A stretch of DNA of 64,000 nucleotides from Bedellia somnulentella (Eukaryota; Arthropoda; Insecta; Lepidoptera; Bedelliidae), in the NCBI GenBank assembly GCA_963576735.1, contig OY755174.1, forward strand, positions 1,240,001 through 1,304,000, written 5' to 3'. Positions 32,040 through 44,199 of the stretch are shown piece by piece (position 1 is the first letter of the stretch; each line of letters starts with the position of its first letter). The position numbers were made by a program, and so were the translations under genes. The notes under the pieces were generated by a model, which was not told the DNA's origin, did not search any database, and worked only from the letters and a program-made list of their open reading frames with translations.

Positions 32040-34681
32040 ATGGCTGACAATCTTGTTCAAAAAACCCATAAAAATAGTGAGAAAACCAAATATAACAATG
32101 TCATTCAACGAACAACAAGTGAATCTCTTCGTCTGAATGAGTCGGAGAAGGGAATGACTCACCCGACTAGTCTACAAGCCGCCCATAACCCAAGGAAAAT
32201 ATCTTCGTTTCAGATCACCAGTGTGACAGTCGGCTCTCGGGTGAGCACTGATGCGGGAGAGGATTCCGCTGATGATCTAGACGAATCTCACACCGACGAT
32301 ATATCAAGGGTTACCGACATTGAGAATGAGACACCCAGTTACTCCGAGGACACCTTTTCGAAAGATGATGTGTTTTACAACGCATCGAGCACAGCATTAG
32401 GTTGCGCCCCGGTAATACCTACGAGCTCTCAGTACGGGCTTGCCATTGTCGGGCAAGACAATTCACCTAACCAGATAGGAGGAGCAGTGCCAAATAGTAA
32501 TAGTAGTGAAGTGAATGATATGCATGTCAGTGTTACCAATGCAGGAACCGGCAGTATCATCAATATTATAGGAAATAATAAGCCTCAGGAAGGCATGAAA
32601 GAAGTTCAAGAACATGTTAGGAATGAGCGATTTAAAGTTGTCAAAATAGAAAGTACTGAACCTTTTCGCAGAGGTAGGTGGATGTGTATGGATTATTTGG
32701 ATCACACTACAACTCAACCAAATGCATCAATAACATTGAACAATAATCTAGAAGTAACTGAAACCAATGCTTTACAAGCGCCAGATAGTGGAGTTGTTAT
32801 AACGGACTGTCAACACGAAGATATGCCAAATGATCTGACTAACAAAGGACCAAAAGATGTTCAAGGAGGCGCTCCGATTCAACAAATAGAGCAACCTATC
32901 CAAATGCAGTTTCCTATGGCTTCCCCTGGGCAGTCTTTAACGCAGCCCTTAAACATGATTCAGCAACAGATGCCAGTTTCACAAACTGTGACCGTACAAT
33001 CTCCGCCAATGGAAATGCCTCAGCAGATGAATGCTCAAAATATGCAGGCAAACCAGCAGGTAACTCAGCAACACCCCCAGAGTATGACCCACATAATGCA
33101 GCAACCTCAACCCTCGCACCCGCAGCCTACTCAACAGCAGCAAGTGCAACAAATCCCACAAAGTTTTCCCCAACATCAGCTTCAGCAGGTTATCGCTCAG
33201 TCACAGGGAATGGCGATGCAACAAATTCCTATGCATCAACAAATTCCACAACAGATGCAGCAGATTCCAAACCAACAAATGCAGCAAATGAACCAGCATA
33301 TTCAACAACCACAAATGACGAGTATGCAGCAAATGCAGAATCAAATTCCTCAAATGCAGGGCATTCCCAATCAAGGTCAGATACAACAAGTGACCAATCA
33401 ACAACCACAGATGCAACAAATGCAGATACCTCAAATGCAAGCCCAAGCAAATGCTCAACAGCTGCATCAAATGCAACAAGCGCAGATGCCAAACATTGGC
33501 CAGAGTCATCACCTACAAACTCAACAAGCCATGGCTGCGCAACAACCACAACTACAACACATGGCAAGCCAAGCTCAGATACAGGCTTTACAAAATCAGC
33601 AGATGCCCAACCATATTCAACAGATGCAACTACAAAGTCAGTTAACTGGAACGAACCAACAGATTCCACAAATGCACCAACTTTCTTCACAGCCTCAACA
33701 GACTGTAATGCATCAAATGCATCAGCAGAATATGTCGGGGGTGCAAGCCCAATACAATCAGCCTGTAAACCAGCAACCCAATGCTCAATCTATGATGAAC
33801 CCCAACATGTCCTCCAATCAACAAACTATGGTTCAGGCGCAGCATACTGTTCCACAATACCATAACCAGCCGCAGATGAATCAACAAGGTCAAACACTAC
33901 CGCAAGAAGTTTTAACGAGTATTGCATCTTCACAACAAGGAGCTACAATGTCATCTAATCTCCAATCCATGCCGAACCAGCCGCAAGGCTCCACTTTGCC
34001 TGCAAACCTGCAGAGTATGGCTAATCAGCAGCAGGCCACTGGAGTCCATACGATGGCCGCCCAGCAGGGCAACGTACCTCAGGGCAATATTCAAATGATG
34101 CAGACGGCCCCTCAAAACATGCAAATGGCAATGGACGGTAATCAAGGGGCCATGCAGATGCCAACGTCGGAGCCGATGTATATGCAGCAGACGAGTGTGA
34201 ACCAGCAAATGCCGGTGAACCAGCACATGGCCCAGCAGAATATGATGGGTCAGCAAGTGGGAGGTGGTCAGGGTCAGATGTACGTAGCTAGTCAAGGTGT
34301 GGGTCAGGTGAGCATGGGTCACCAGAGCATACCGATGTCGATGCAGCAGAGCATGCCGGTCGGTATAAACGTGGTGCAGTCGCAGACGAACATGGGGCTG
34401 CCGTACGGCAATGTGGTGCCGGTGATGTCGCAGAGCAGCGTGGCGGACGCGGCGGTGTCGGGCACCAACTCGCCCGTGGTGTCGCTGCCCGTCAACGCCA
34501 CGTACACGTCGGCCGCGCACGACAACTTCGGCAGCCCCGTGACGGCGGCCAGTGGTGCAGTGATGAACAGTGTCAGTGTTAACGCGTGTGATAGTGTCGC
34601 CGACGGACCGGGGGACTTGCAAGCGCCCGACTCCAGCGATGGCAAGGACGAGACGCAAGTACAGGCAACAGAGGATGAAAG
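32040..34681 (+). CDS. bun: Bunched / TSC22-domain long isoform, large N-terminal coding exon (partial gene)
   Basis: One exon of 880 codons plus two bases. Residues 53-91 include FQITSVTVGSR and SADDLDESHTDD, and residues 197-221 include RFKVVKIESTEP and RGRWMC. These are the two conserved N-terminal motifs of long TSC22 proteins (fly BunA, vertebrate TSC22D1/2/4). Residues about 275-755 are dominated by Gln and Met, a low-complexity, probably disordered region. The C-terminal part is Ser/Val-rich and GC-rich. At 34680-34687 the frame meets AAG|GTAATG, a splice donor; reading through gives a stop at 34683-34685, giving 881 residues. The TSC box and leucine zipper, needed for dimerisation, must be in a later exon and were not found to 64000. 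The family acts in growth control; BunA promotes growth with Madm. The start ATG is the first in frame. Confidence 0.88.
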
Positions 34682-34685
34682 GTAA

Positions 34686-36925
34686 TGATCTATGATTTTA
34701 TATTAATCTAAGGTATGTTTTGCTACATGGAAAAACTACATAATTCCAATTCCAATACAATTTATTCTAACAATGTTGGTAGTGTATTAGCCTATAATTG
34801 ACGAAGGATAATAACATAAAAGCTAACTCGTTTAAGGATTATATAGACGTTATAATCATTGAAGTTCAATTACAGTAGGAATGGTAATAAGCTCATCATA
34901 TACAGATTAAGAGTCTTCATCGTCATAGATTTGATTCGGATAATGATCTTGTCGTCTCGTCGCGAGTCATATTGTATACATCCCGTATCTATTTGCGAAA
35001 ATAACTCATCCGTAGACAATGGTGGTTGTTTTTGTTGCGGTAGACAGCTCACGCGTTAGACGCACGCGCGGAATTCGACATCCTTTTGATGCTGTTTATT
35101 TGCGCTTCGTCCTGCGACATAAATAGGTGGTTGACACGCATGCATGGTGTGCCGAGGAATGCCGTCGGCTCACTGACTCACACCCCGCTTCAACTACAAT
35201 ACACTCAGCGAAACCATTTATACATTACGCTCTTTCTGTGTTCGTCAGACTCGTTTTGGGTGGATCGAGAATATTCTTTATTCTTCTTATATAATAAGTT
35301 AGACTTCTGGTTTGATCTCTTTGTCTATATAGATATGATATTTTTTTTATAGAGTGTGTAACGAAAGCTTTACACAAGATATCTGTTGAGCTTTGTATAA
35401 TCTTCTAACGTAGTCATTGTGTTACATGAACAAGTATTCACACTCTCCTGCAAGGAATCAGATACAGTTATAGAGCGTTAACCTTTTTAAAAATTATGCT
35501 TGATAATCATGAAAACATTACAAATATTATATGTAACGTCTGGAAGAAACTAAGGACCTACATACAAAAATACAATAATATAAGTACGCCTAATTAAATT
35601 CCGAATCCAGTTACGCAGCCCATTTATATCTAGAGCTGAATCTCAATTGGTCTGGTTTCAGCCGGTTTCTTATAAGTAACTTGATTGGCTTAGTGCGATC
35701 CTCTAGCTCAGTCGGCTGCCGGCGCCAGGCGTCATTGGCGTCACCCGTAACCGAGTAGACTGATGAAGGCCGTGAAATGTGAGCCCTGATATCCAATCAT
35801 CTATCATCTGGCCACAGCTCAAATTAAGAGGCACTGAACTGAAAAACTGATTTCTTAATACATGCTTCGAACTAGCTTATAGTATCTGTGTTAATGAATT
35901 AGATTACATTCCATTGCGATTATTGGTTAATCATTACATACACGATAAAGTCTAATGTGTGACTTGCTAAATGATTCACAAAGGGTTCTTATGTACTACA
36001 ACAGAAAAGATTAATCAATTGATAGAAGTTTCGTTAACACCGAAATAATCTATTGATTCTTACAAATGTAAATGGTAATAGCTTCACTATCGATATCGAT
36101 ATTATTAATTGTCTTTATTGATTTTCTAAATGCAGATACAACTGATAGACTAAGTATACTCCACTACTAGTTTGTACAACACTTGTTTGGCGCAGTTTTA
36201 AAGTGAACCTTAGCCTATACTACACTTTGAAACCAATACAAATGAGAAGTTTGGTTCGACAGTTGGAGATATTTTGCTGCCATATAAATTAAGTAAAATT
36301 GACATCAAATGCTTAATTATGTATTCAGAATTTGTGAAAACAATCTCGGATCATAACACAGATGAATAATTAACTTTTTACCCCTAAGTTATGTTTAAAT
36401 TAAAATACTGAGATCGCACTCACAAATAAAAATTCAGTCCTCTAGTTTGCTATATAGAGTGGCTGTAAGAATTTGCTTTCAAGCATTCTTTCTCACTGAT
36501 ACTACTGTTAAAATACTCAAAATTCAATCGATGATTGAATTAATGTAACGTCAACTATCCGAATACACGTTTCGATTGATGATCGAAAAATAATAGATAC
36601 AATACAATTAACTTAACTATAATTGAAAATAGGATTTTTTAAATGATATCTGTGTCTGTTTTCGGAAGTGCAGATAGTCTAAAGCTAAACTATGATAAAT
36701 ACTGATTTATTGTGGCATCAAAATTGGTAACCACGGATGTTCCTGTCTGCCGTATCAAAAACATATTGTTCCACAGTTTAGCTCGCGCCAATGTTTGCTA
36801 ACGTCATAAAATAAAGTCATATTAACAACTGTACAAACAGATAAATTAAAATGTTATAGACATTTCAACAAACTCTTTATGTAATTTAAATGTATAAAAA
36901 AGCATATGATTTTTTCTGAAGTTGT
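34686..36925. other. Start of the presumed bunched intron, no clear element
   Basis: Mostly unassigned. A tRNA A-box-like tagctcagtcgg is at 35703-35714 with no B box in register. The run ggcgccaggcgtcattggcg, tcacccgtaaccga (35721-35754) has a diverged relative at 38060-38092, suggesting a low-copy repeat. Confidence 0.4.
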
Positions 36926-36960
36926 TCTTCTGGAATACTCAATTCAGAAATCGGGCGTAA
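36926..36960. repeat. Solo end of the fold-back MITE family
   Basis: The text ctggaatactcaattcagaa then atcgggcg equals the right arm of the element at 59638-59775, and is likewise followed by ta. The other arm is missing. Confidence 0.6.
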
Positions 36961-36962
36961 TA

Positions 36963-37130
36963 GTGGAGTGGCTGTTAAGGTGTTCGTTGGGTGATGTGAC
37001 TGGGCAGACCAATCACCAACCATCCTTTATTTACAATGTTTTCCTCACTCAGCTTCCAAAAGTGGCTGAAGTCTGAAGTTATTGCTAGCCCTTTTTAGGG
37101 TGAATTTCCGTGGCTATTTGTAAGTACATT
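36963..37130 (+). repeat. Family A relic
   Basis: Blocks gggtgatgtgactgggcaga, ccaatcaccaaccatccttt, cttccaaaagtggctgaag and ctagccctttttagggtgaa follow the order of family A with loss of the 5' third. Confidence 0.6.
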
Positions 37131-39243
37131 TGCAAATATATTTCTAATAGTCATCTTGGTTTCAAATATCTTGCACTTCCAGCTCCTCAACCACCAATGC
37201 CTGGCCTAACCCATCCAAAATCTCGTTGGCTACTATAGATAATGCGAATAATTTACGGTCTTCAGACGTGCAAGTGTTTGAAACATGAAAAAATCACCAG
37301 CCGTGTACTTTCTACTTGCGCAGCAATCTATTGGCGTGCTCAGACTGGTGAAAGTGCTGATGTACGAAAATCGTGGCTACGTTTCTTCAAAAACTGTTCA
37401 CGAACTAAAGACACGCAATTAAAATTTAATCGTAAAGGCCTCGCTTGAACCACTAACACAGTGAAATAAAACATTTGCCTAGTTTTTGTACTCATTACTC
37501 AATTCCCGACAAACTTACAGTTTCTACTAATTAAGCACACTTAAGGTTTAATGTGAAACGTTATATTTCGTCATACTGTGTACATGTTCGGATGTCCTCT
37601 ATCGAATATTGGTTCACAATTAGTTAAGGTCCCGTATTTTACAATAAGCTTTTTTGAACATACTTATTCGTATGATATGTACTCGTGCGGCTAGTTCAGA
37701 CTTTGCCATTGATCCCCACTTTTAACGATCCTGGCAAACTCACATTTGTACATATAAATGCCGTTTTAGTTTTCGTTTAACTGACAGACGCAAGCCTTTT
37801 TCAACACATTCTCGATGAGACCCTAATGCGTTTTCTCCTCTGTGCCAGTGCCGTTTACCTAGGAACGTGTGATGAGTTCAAAGCCACGATCACTCTTATT
37901 CAAAAACGTCAAAAACTTGGTCCAAAATTAAAGCTTTTTTTGCAACCCAATGTTAAGGAAACTAAGTGTAATACATCTCCCTCAAATAATATCACTTATT
38001 ATTCCACTGTTTTTCTAGGCTTATTAAGTTTTATTAATTCAATAATGATAAAAATCCCAGGTGCCAGGTGTTACTACGTCATCCGTAACCGATAAGTCAC
38101 AGTGAATTGATAACACAACTGCACTCAACACACATCGTATTTGATGCATATCTAGCATTTATCGCTGTCTGCTCTGCTTTATTTGATTTATGTACATAGG
38201 ATTTGGATAAGATAGTATTATTGAGAAAATTGTTAAACTACATCCTGCTGATATTATGAAAATTTTGTGTTTTTGATATATTTTTGACATCTAAAACTAT
38301 GCAATGTGAGAACAAATTTGTGTGAACTTTGTTTTAAAACATTTCTGTTTTAATGTCCTGCATGAGTGAGGTTGCCCTAGTATCACATCTCTCAATCTTA
38401 TTTTAAATTTCCTACCACTTTCTACTAATTATTTTATCTAACATTGAATTGAAGCAATGAATATGTCATTTACATTCCCAAAAATATATAATAATCCAAA
38501 CCCAAAATGATTCACATATTTCCGTTGTTTAAAACTTCGATAAAAATTGTGATAATTTAAAGGTTGTCCGGTGGTTAATTAACTAGTGTAACTTATGCCC
38601 CGAATTTCTGCCACAGTATAAAAAAGTCGAATTATCAACGTCAAAATGTCGCCTAGTCGGTCGGTCGTTATGACGGAATAATTTAAATAATGACGTATAA
38701 TCCGAGAATGCTATTTAGAATAAATACTTGTTTGTTTAAACCTGTTTGGGTGGCAGTTAAGATTAATTAATTTAAAGTTTAACAAACTTGAAAACACGGT
38801 GTCACAGAAAGTTCTAGGTTATTGCATTGTCATTCATGGATCATCACTCTTTTAAAGAATTACAATGTATATTATAAACTGTGCGTATGATATAAATTCA
38901 TTGCGATAATTTCTCTAACTAAATGTTAGTTTCATCATTCGCATCAATGAATTTTTCACTAATAGTAAGAGACAAGACACCTCACATGAATTACCTCACC
39001 ATTATGAATTTATAATAGATGGTCGTTTCGGTCTTAAAAAACCGCAAGGGGTTGAGTTCAGTAAGATTTTTGATTCTGTTGCCGAAGTTTTTCCAAATTA
39101 TTCCTTCTAATTGTACACACGCAATATTATCTCACTCGTACTGGGTAGAGGTTTAAGTGGTATTCCCTTTAACTTTATATTCCCGAACTACTGTTAATTC
39201 TAATAACACATTAGTTGGTTTGTGTAAACCTTAATCAATTAGA
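37131..39243. other. Presumed intron, no clear element
   Basis: AT-rich. Nothing assignable apart from the relative of the 35.7-kb segment at 38060-38092. Confidence 0.4.
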
Positions 39244-39501
39244 TTCATATACTCAAGGCCATAAATCCCAAAAAGGAGTATCCAAAGCTTTAGAGCTAGG
39301 AACTTCTCTTCCACATTCGGAAGTTGCTAGGGGAGAAGATGGTAGAAATGAAGTATCATCGGTGATGGGTCTCCAACAGCATCGCGCAATACCACTTAAA
39401 AGCTCCCTTCTCTCTTCCGCTTTCTTAGCCTTCCTTAGCCGCCACTTGCGTCACCCGTGGGTAGAAAGGGGAAGTGACATTCTAAACCGGCACTACACGG
39501 C
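39244..39501 (-). repeat. Family A copy, diverged
   Basis: Tail-side tcatatactcaaggccataa, loop variant cccaaaaagg, 5' end ggcactacacggc. Contains a small insertion in the tcttccgctttcttagcctt stretch. Confidence 0.75.
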
Positions 39502-39626
39502 AAAATTAATTCTCTTGTTTTTATTCTTAATGTTAAAACGTATATGTATGTAAAAAATTATCGTCATTCATCATTGCCTTGACTTTGAGCAGTGTATGAA
39601 CTCTTAAAATGAAACCTCATAAATAA

Positions 39627-39988
39627 CATAACATAAACATTCACGCCGAATATCCCCGAAGGGGTTGGCAGAGGTACTAATACTTCTGAACATCACGTGA
39701 CTTTGTCACCTGGTGTTCAGAGTACCCACGTTTTGCATGGACAGTGTACTCACGTGATAGGGGGCAGGCCTATCGCCGTTTTGTACGAATACACTGTCAC
39801 ATGACTAAGTACAACTCAGCCATGTGGGTTTCCTTACGATGTTTTCCCTCACCGTTAACAACCATGATAAATTAACCACACATATGTCTTTAGAAAAGAC
39901 AAATTGGTGTAGGCCCGACCCAGGATTTGAACACTAGTCGTTTGCACGATAACCGAGTGTTCTACCCACTGGGCTATCACGGTTGCTC
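39627..39988 (-). mobile_element. SINE family B, full length, tRNA-derived, with 13-bp target duplication
   Basis: Flanked by acctcataaataa at 39614-39626 and 39989-40001. On the minus strand the head reads gcaaccgtgatagcccagtg: the run tagcccagtggg fits the Pol III A box and gttcaaatcc the B box, so a tRNA-derived promoter is present. The body carries gggtcgggcctacacc and a cacgtga-rich middle; the end is ggcgtgaatgtttatgttatg. Perfect duplication means recent insertion. Confidence 0.9.
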
Positions 39989-40019
39989 ACCTCATAAATA
40001 ATTATTATATGATCAGGTA

Positions 40020-40395
40020 TTTCTCATAATCCATTGCAGTCTGCATCAAATAATCGGCCAAAGGTTACGAACTCTTAGCACGGTACGACTATTTCGCAGC
40101 GCCCGGACTGTTAATATTGCGTTAATTTGTTTTCGTGGTTTCGTGCTAATAATTATCTTTTAATGCGCCTAAGTTTCTTCCAGTGCATTCCTGCCGGTTT
40201 GTTTGGCATTGCGATTGTTTGCCCTTCATTTTCGCGAGGGATTTTTGCAGCAGATTCCTCTTTTATTGTACTATTTTGTAGTGTCTGATTGATGACAGAT
40301 AGCTCACTGGAAAACAGCATGTCTGTTGCATGAGATTTTTTTACATTACAGTTACAGTTTTTCCACGCTGATTTCAAAAATATATGCCGTTTTTA
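40020..40395. other. Unassigned sequence beside the TIR transposon
   Basis: Minus frame 40377-40153 encodes 74 residues in the same orientation as the transposase (MKSAWKNCNCNVKKSH start) but lies outside the TIR. No domain is recognised; it may be chance or a piece of a related unit. Confidence 0.3.
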
Positions 40396-42278
40396 TGTAG
40401 CAGCTCTAGTTTTGGAGTTACGAAGTGACAGGGTTTTTCATTGAAAATGCACATAGTTTAAGTTTAAAAAAATTATGAAATATATTTATTCTGAATAAAA
40501 TTTCCTTTTTTTGGACTTTCTAGAGTGAGATGTATTATGAGTACTATTTTGAATGCTCCAACAATAATCTGCCATCATATGTTCATTCCAGTACCCCTGA
40601 TACCTCTCCTCCATAGTGCGAATATCCTGGTGAAAGCGCTCTCCTTGTTCCTCGCTTAGGTCACCTAGATTTTCAGGAAAATAGTCTAGATGGCTGTGAA
40701 GGTAGTGAAGCTTAATACTCATGTTGCATCCAAGCCGCTGGAAGTGTATCAGCAACTGTTCAACGTGCTGAATGTAGCCGTCAGACTTCCTATTGCCCAA
40801 AAAATTTCTCACTACCCAAACAAACTCTTCCCATGCACATTTCTCGACAGCTGTCATATAGTTGTTAAAATTTTTATCATCTATCAACTTCCTGATTTGT
40901 GGGCCATCGAAAATACCACCTTTGATTTTCTCACTACTCAATTTTGGAAACACTTTTACAATGTATTTGAAACATTCGCCATCTTTGTTAAGACCTTTTA
41001 CAAACTGTTTCATCAACCCCAGTTTTATATGCAAAGGAGGCAATATAATTCGGTCTCTGGATACTAGTGGAGCATTAATTACATTTTGCTTAACGGGAAC
41101 CAAAGCCTCCCTGGAGGGCCAGTCTCTTTTTGTCCAGTGCTCAGCTTTAGCTCGGCTGTCCCATAAGCATAGGAAACAGGGATATTTTGTGTAGCCACTT
41201 TGTTGGCCCAGGAGAAAATTTACCATTTTCAAATCAACACATACAACCCAGTTATGTTCCTTGTACTTGATTTTGTCGAGAACTAAAGATATTGTAGGAT
41301 ATTCTTCTTTAGCCTTTGTAGAATGAGCAATAGGCAAGGAACCAAGTTTGTTACCATTATGTAAAAGTACACATTTCAAACTTCGTTTTGACGAATCAAT
41401 GAACAACCGCCACTGATTTGGATTATACTCTTTTAATCCCATTGCAGTCATTAGGCCCGGAATATCAGTACAAAACACAAAATTATCTTTTTTGGTAAAG
41501 AAAGGAAGTAAATCCTTTTCCCTGTTACGGTAGTACGATATCTTCGTTTCTCTGGTCAACAAATTTCTTTCTTTCAATCGGGAAGCTAAAATTTCTGACG
41601 CCGTTTTAGAGAGTCCAAGGTCCCTGATCAAGTCATTTAGATCATCTTGATTTAGTGGTCGGGGACTACCGTAGCAATCAAAATCACTGTCGCTACCACT
41701 GCCGTCATTTTCGGTTTGTCCGCTGCACTGGTATGGATTTTCCGAAGATGTAGATGGCAGCTGTGGTGTTGATGTGTCACTAATACTCAAGACTGGTCTT
41801 ATGACAGATTTTAAGTTTGGATATATCCACTTAGAGCAATTTTTATGGTTTATTCCTATGATTTTCGTTACACAGAAATAACAGTCGTCATGATGGTTGG
41901 ATGGTTCACGCCAAATCATAGGAGCTTTGTACTTAAAAGTGGGTCTTTTTTTGTTTGCCCACAGTCGTAAAGATTCAACACAACTTTTACATGCCAAACT
42001 TGGTATCCAAGGTTTAGCGTTTGACGGCAACGGGAACCCAAAGTAGTCGAAGTATGCCTTTTTCACAAAGTCCGACACATTTAAACGAAATTTTTGGAAC
42101 ATATATTGTCCACAAATAACACAAAAACAATCAGGATTATTTAAACACGTCCTTCTTGAGGAAGACATAATGAAATTTATAGAGGAACTACTTAAGTTAC
42201 ACCGCTGTTGATAGAAACTACCGACTACTTATGTAAATTCGAGACGGTACCTGTATCTCACTAACTAGAGCTGCTACA
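40396..42278 (-). mobile_element. DNA transposon with 16-bp perfect terminal inverted repeats
   Basis: The motif tgtagcagctctagtt at 40396-40411 recurs as its exact reverse complement at 42263-42278, enclosing the 560-residue ORF with short flanks. Outside both repeats run 5-6 T/A bases, and ccg is present on both sides (about 40388-40390 and 42285-42287), so the ends may extend slightly and the duplication could be CCG; this is not secure. An unbroken ORF and perfect TIRs suggest a fairly recent insertion. Confidence 0.8.
40486..42168 (-). CDS. Intact transposase-like ORF of a TIR element, 560 residues
   Basis: A single uninterrupted frame fills most of a 1.88-kb unit bounded by inverted repeats. 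The N-terminus has paired cysteines (C16/C19, C60/C63, C96/C99, C111), suggesting a zinc-binding DNA-recognition domain, perhaps ZAD- or treble-clef-like. Residues 125-175 are a Ser/Asp-rich linker. The rest could be an RNase H-type nuclease fold: D258 in WRLFIDSS, D312 in VVCVDLKMV, a CxxC at 331-334, H380 in PPLHIKLG, and an acidic/His cluster SEEQGERFHQD at 505-515. Assigning these as catalytic is inference. The C-terminus is basic (RKSKKRKF). I do not recognise the transposon superfamily. Similar uncharacterised repeated proteins are known to me from other invertebrates, but no name can be given. Confidence 0.75.
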   Translation of the reverse strand: MSSSRRTCLNNPDCFCVICGQYMFQKFRLNVSDFVKKAYFDYFGFPLPSNAKPWIPSLACKSCVESLRLWANKKRPTFKYKAPMIWREPSNHHDDCYFCVTKIIGINHKNCSKWIYPNLKSVIRPVLSISDTSTPQLPSTSSENPYQCSGQTENDGSGSDSDFDCYGSPRPLNQDDLNDLIRDLGLSKTASEILASRLKERNLLTRETKISYYRNREKDLLPFFTKKDNFVFCTDIPGLMTAMGLKEYNPNQWRLFIDSSKRSLKCVLLHNGNKLGSLPIAHSTKAKEEYPTISLVLDKIKYKEHNWVVCVDLKMVNFLLGQQSGYTKYPCFLCLWDSRAKAEHWTKRDWPSREALVPVKQNVINAPLVSRDRIILPPLHIKLGLMKQFVKGLNKDGECFKYIVKVFPKLSSEKIKGGIFDGPQIRKLIDDKNFNNYMTAVEKCAWEEFVWVVRNFLGNRKSDGYIQHVEQLLIHFQRLGCNMSIKLHYLHSHLDYFPENLGDLSEEQGERFHQDIRTMEERYQGYWNEHMMADYCWSIQNSTHNTSHSRKSKKRKFYSE

Positions 42279-42492
42279 AAAAATCCGAGGGTAGATTTGA
42301 AATCAGCGCACCCAAATTAGTAAACAACAGTAGAAAAAATTCATGCAACGAAAAAAAAGTTTGATTTTGTTTTTTTGTGTAGTGTTTCTTTTTTACTATA
42401 TTCAATATATTTGCTACTGGTATACAAGAAAGCTGAAATGTAATATTGATATCTATTCTATATTGAACGCCACCTAAACTTTATTGTTATTG

Positions 42493-42775
42493 GGTTATAC
42501 AGACTATCGATCGCCACTTTTCTCTTCTCTTATCTCGAATTCATCATTCTTCTCACATGCTATTTTGTTCTTCTCATTTCGAACCACCGCCTTTGTAAGA
42601 ACATTTTCAATCTGATCTACAAACGTCTTGAATGAATCCTTTTCTTACAATACCATCCACGTTTGCTACATCTTCTTCGTCACTTTAATTTCATCTACCT
42701 ACTCCATCTGTACCACCTTACCATTTCGTTTTCTATCTTGCACTCTACGTCGTTCACAAATCAACTATATCTCAC
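42493..42775 (-). repeat. LINE-T 3' relic
   Basis: Minus-strand blocks agactatcgatcgccact, ttctcatttcgaaccaccgc, cttgcactctacgtcgttca parallel the LINE-T RT end with many changes. It begins without a recognisable tail. Confidence 0.6.
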
Positions 42776-42855
42776 TATAAACTGAAACGAAATAAAAACA
42801 TACGTCTATGAAGTTGCAGCACAATCAAAAACATATCACTGGAAATTGATTACCT

Positions 42856-43703
42856 GGAGGGCAATTCTCGCAAGTTCGATATCATTACTATCATAGAAAT
42901 ATATCAAGTGTTAAATGTCATGTGAAAAATATCACAAAGTGAAATATATTTCTATTGATAGATTGAAACTGTATTCTCGCACACGGTAGTAATTTTTCCT
43001 TAGACATTAAAGAACGAAGACCGAAATCCAACCAACCAACCAAACCAAGCGAATGAATTGAACGAAAGGTCAGTTTAACTGTCATCTTAGATATGAAAAG
43101 GTCTTCATATCTGTCAATATTTTTACTCGACATTGGCGAAATAATTGTGCCAAACAAGATTGAAGCCACCTTTAAAAATTGAATATTGAATTTGTCAATA
43201 TTTACATATGTTTTGGTTTGTTTCAATTTTCCTTTAAGTGTACTTTGCCGGTAACTAGCTAAGTCTGAATTCCCAAATGGACCATCCGACAACCGAATTT
43301 AGTTTTTGAAATTTTATTATGGAAAAATAATATATTTTTACATTTTAATAATATAATTAACGTTGATCCAAGTAGATATTATTTACAACTTCTAAGACTA
43401 TTTGATCTATGATCCATTTAATATATTTACCTACATTTAAGTTTTCTATCTATAAGTATTCAAACAAAATTTGTAAACAAAATGGCTACCGTTCGCACGA
43501 CATCTTCAAATATCATCATATCGTCTGATCGTGACCACACGATATCATCCTTTGATATATATCATCATATCGGCTGGTTTTCAATAGAGAAATATCGATC
43601 GGATGGAGTGAGAATAGCTCAAGTCAAATATCGATCGCAAAATATCACAAAAGTGATAAATATCGAAAGTGATATAATATCTACCGTGTGAGAATTGCCC
43701 TCC
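42856..43703. mobile_element. 848-bp non-autonomous TIR element
   Basis: Left end ggagggcaattctcgcaag (42856-) and right end gtgtgagaattgccctcc (-43703) are inverted copies. Inner subterminal parts also mirror each other (ttctcgcacacggtag at 42974-42989 versus ctaccgtgtgagaa near 43682). The right interior is rich in atatcgatc and gtgatata motifs. No coding capacity is visible; the target duplication was not determined. Confidence 0.6.
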
Positions 43704-43962
43704 TGACCTACCTTCACTAAATCAGACTTCGCTGAAAGAACGTAACATCATCGTTTCCGGTATGGTCACCGTGTCGTCAGTTCGAATAAGCTTGATGGTA
43801 CTTAATTGTTTATTACGAGACAAAATATCCCTTGCATAGAACTTTCTAGTTTGATATTTGAATATAAGATAACTACATGTCATATGCTTGATAATTTGGC
43901 TTTTAATGTGGCTGAGATGATATCCTATAGTTGATGTACATGTATCAAGATTTTTGAACATA

Positions 43963-44198
43963 ATACATACATATACTCACGGCCATATATCCCAAAAAGG
44001 GTAAGCCACAGCTTTAGAGCTAGGAACTCCTCAGCCCCATTTGGAAGTTAATAGGGGACAAGATATTTGAAATAAAGTATCGTTACTTTACTCCGCATAG
44101 CTCAACAACCACTTAAAAAAGCCCCGAACCCTTAGCAGCCTATTAGGACAGCCGTGGGTAGAAAGGGGTAGTGACATTCTAAGGCGGCACTATGCGGC
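43963..44198 (-). repeat. Family A copy
   Basis: Tail catacatacatatactcacgg, loop variant cccaaaaaggg, 5' end ggcactatgcggc; one middle segment is scrambled. Confidence 0.75.
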
Positions 44199-44199
44199 G

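Noticed and set aside
33229..34658. Long minus-strand frames opposite the Gln/Met-rich exon (153 and 235 residues)
   Set aside because: They are antisense shadows of a repetitive CAG/CAA/ATG-rich coding exon (giving Val/Ser/Leu/His-rich strings) with no domain.
35690..35760. Possible tRNA gene (tagctcagtcgg)
   Set aside because: An A-box-like string only; no B box at the right distance and no cloverleaf.
37826..38095. 89-residue plus frame starting with a hydrophobic stretch (possible secreted peptide)
   Set aside because: No consistent signal peptide cleavage, no family match, and AT-driven composition; likely chance.
40690..41194. Plus-strand ORFs of 125 and 110 residues
   Set aside because: Antisense of the transposase-like ORF.
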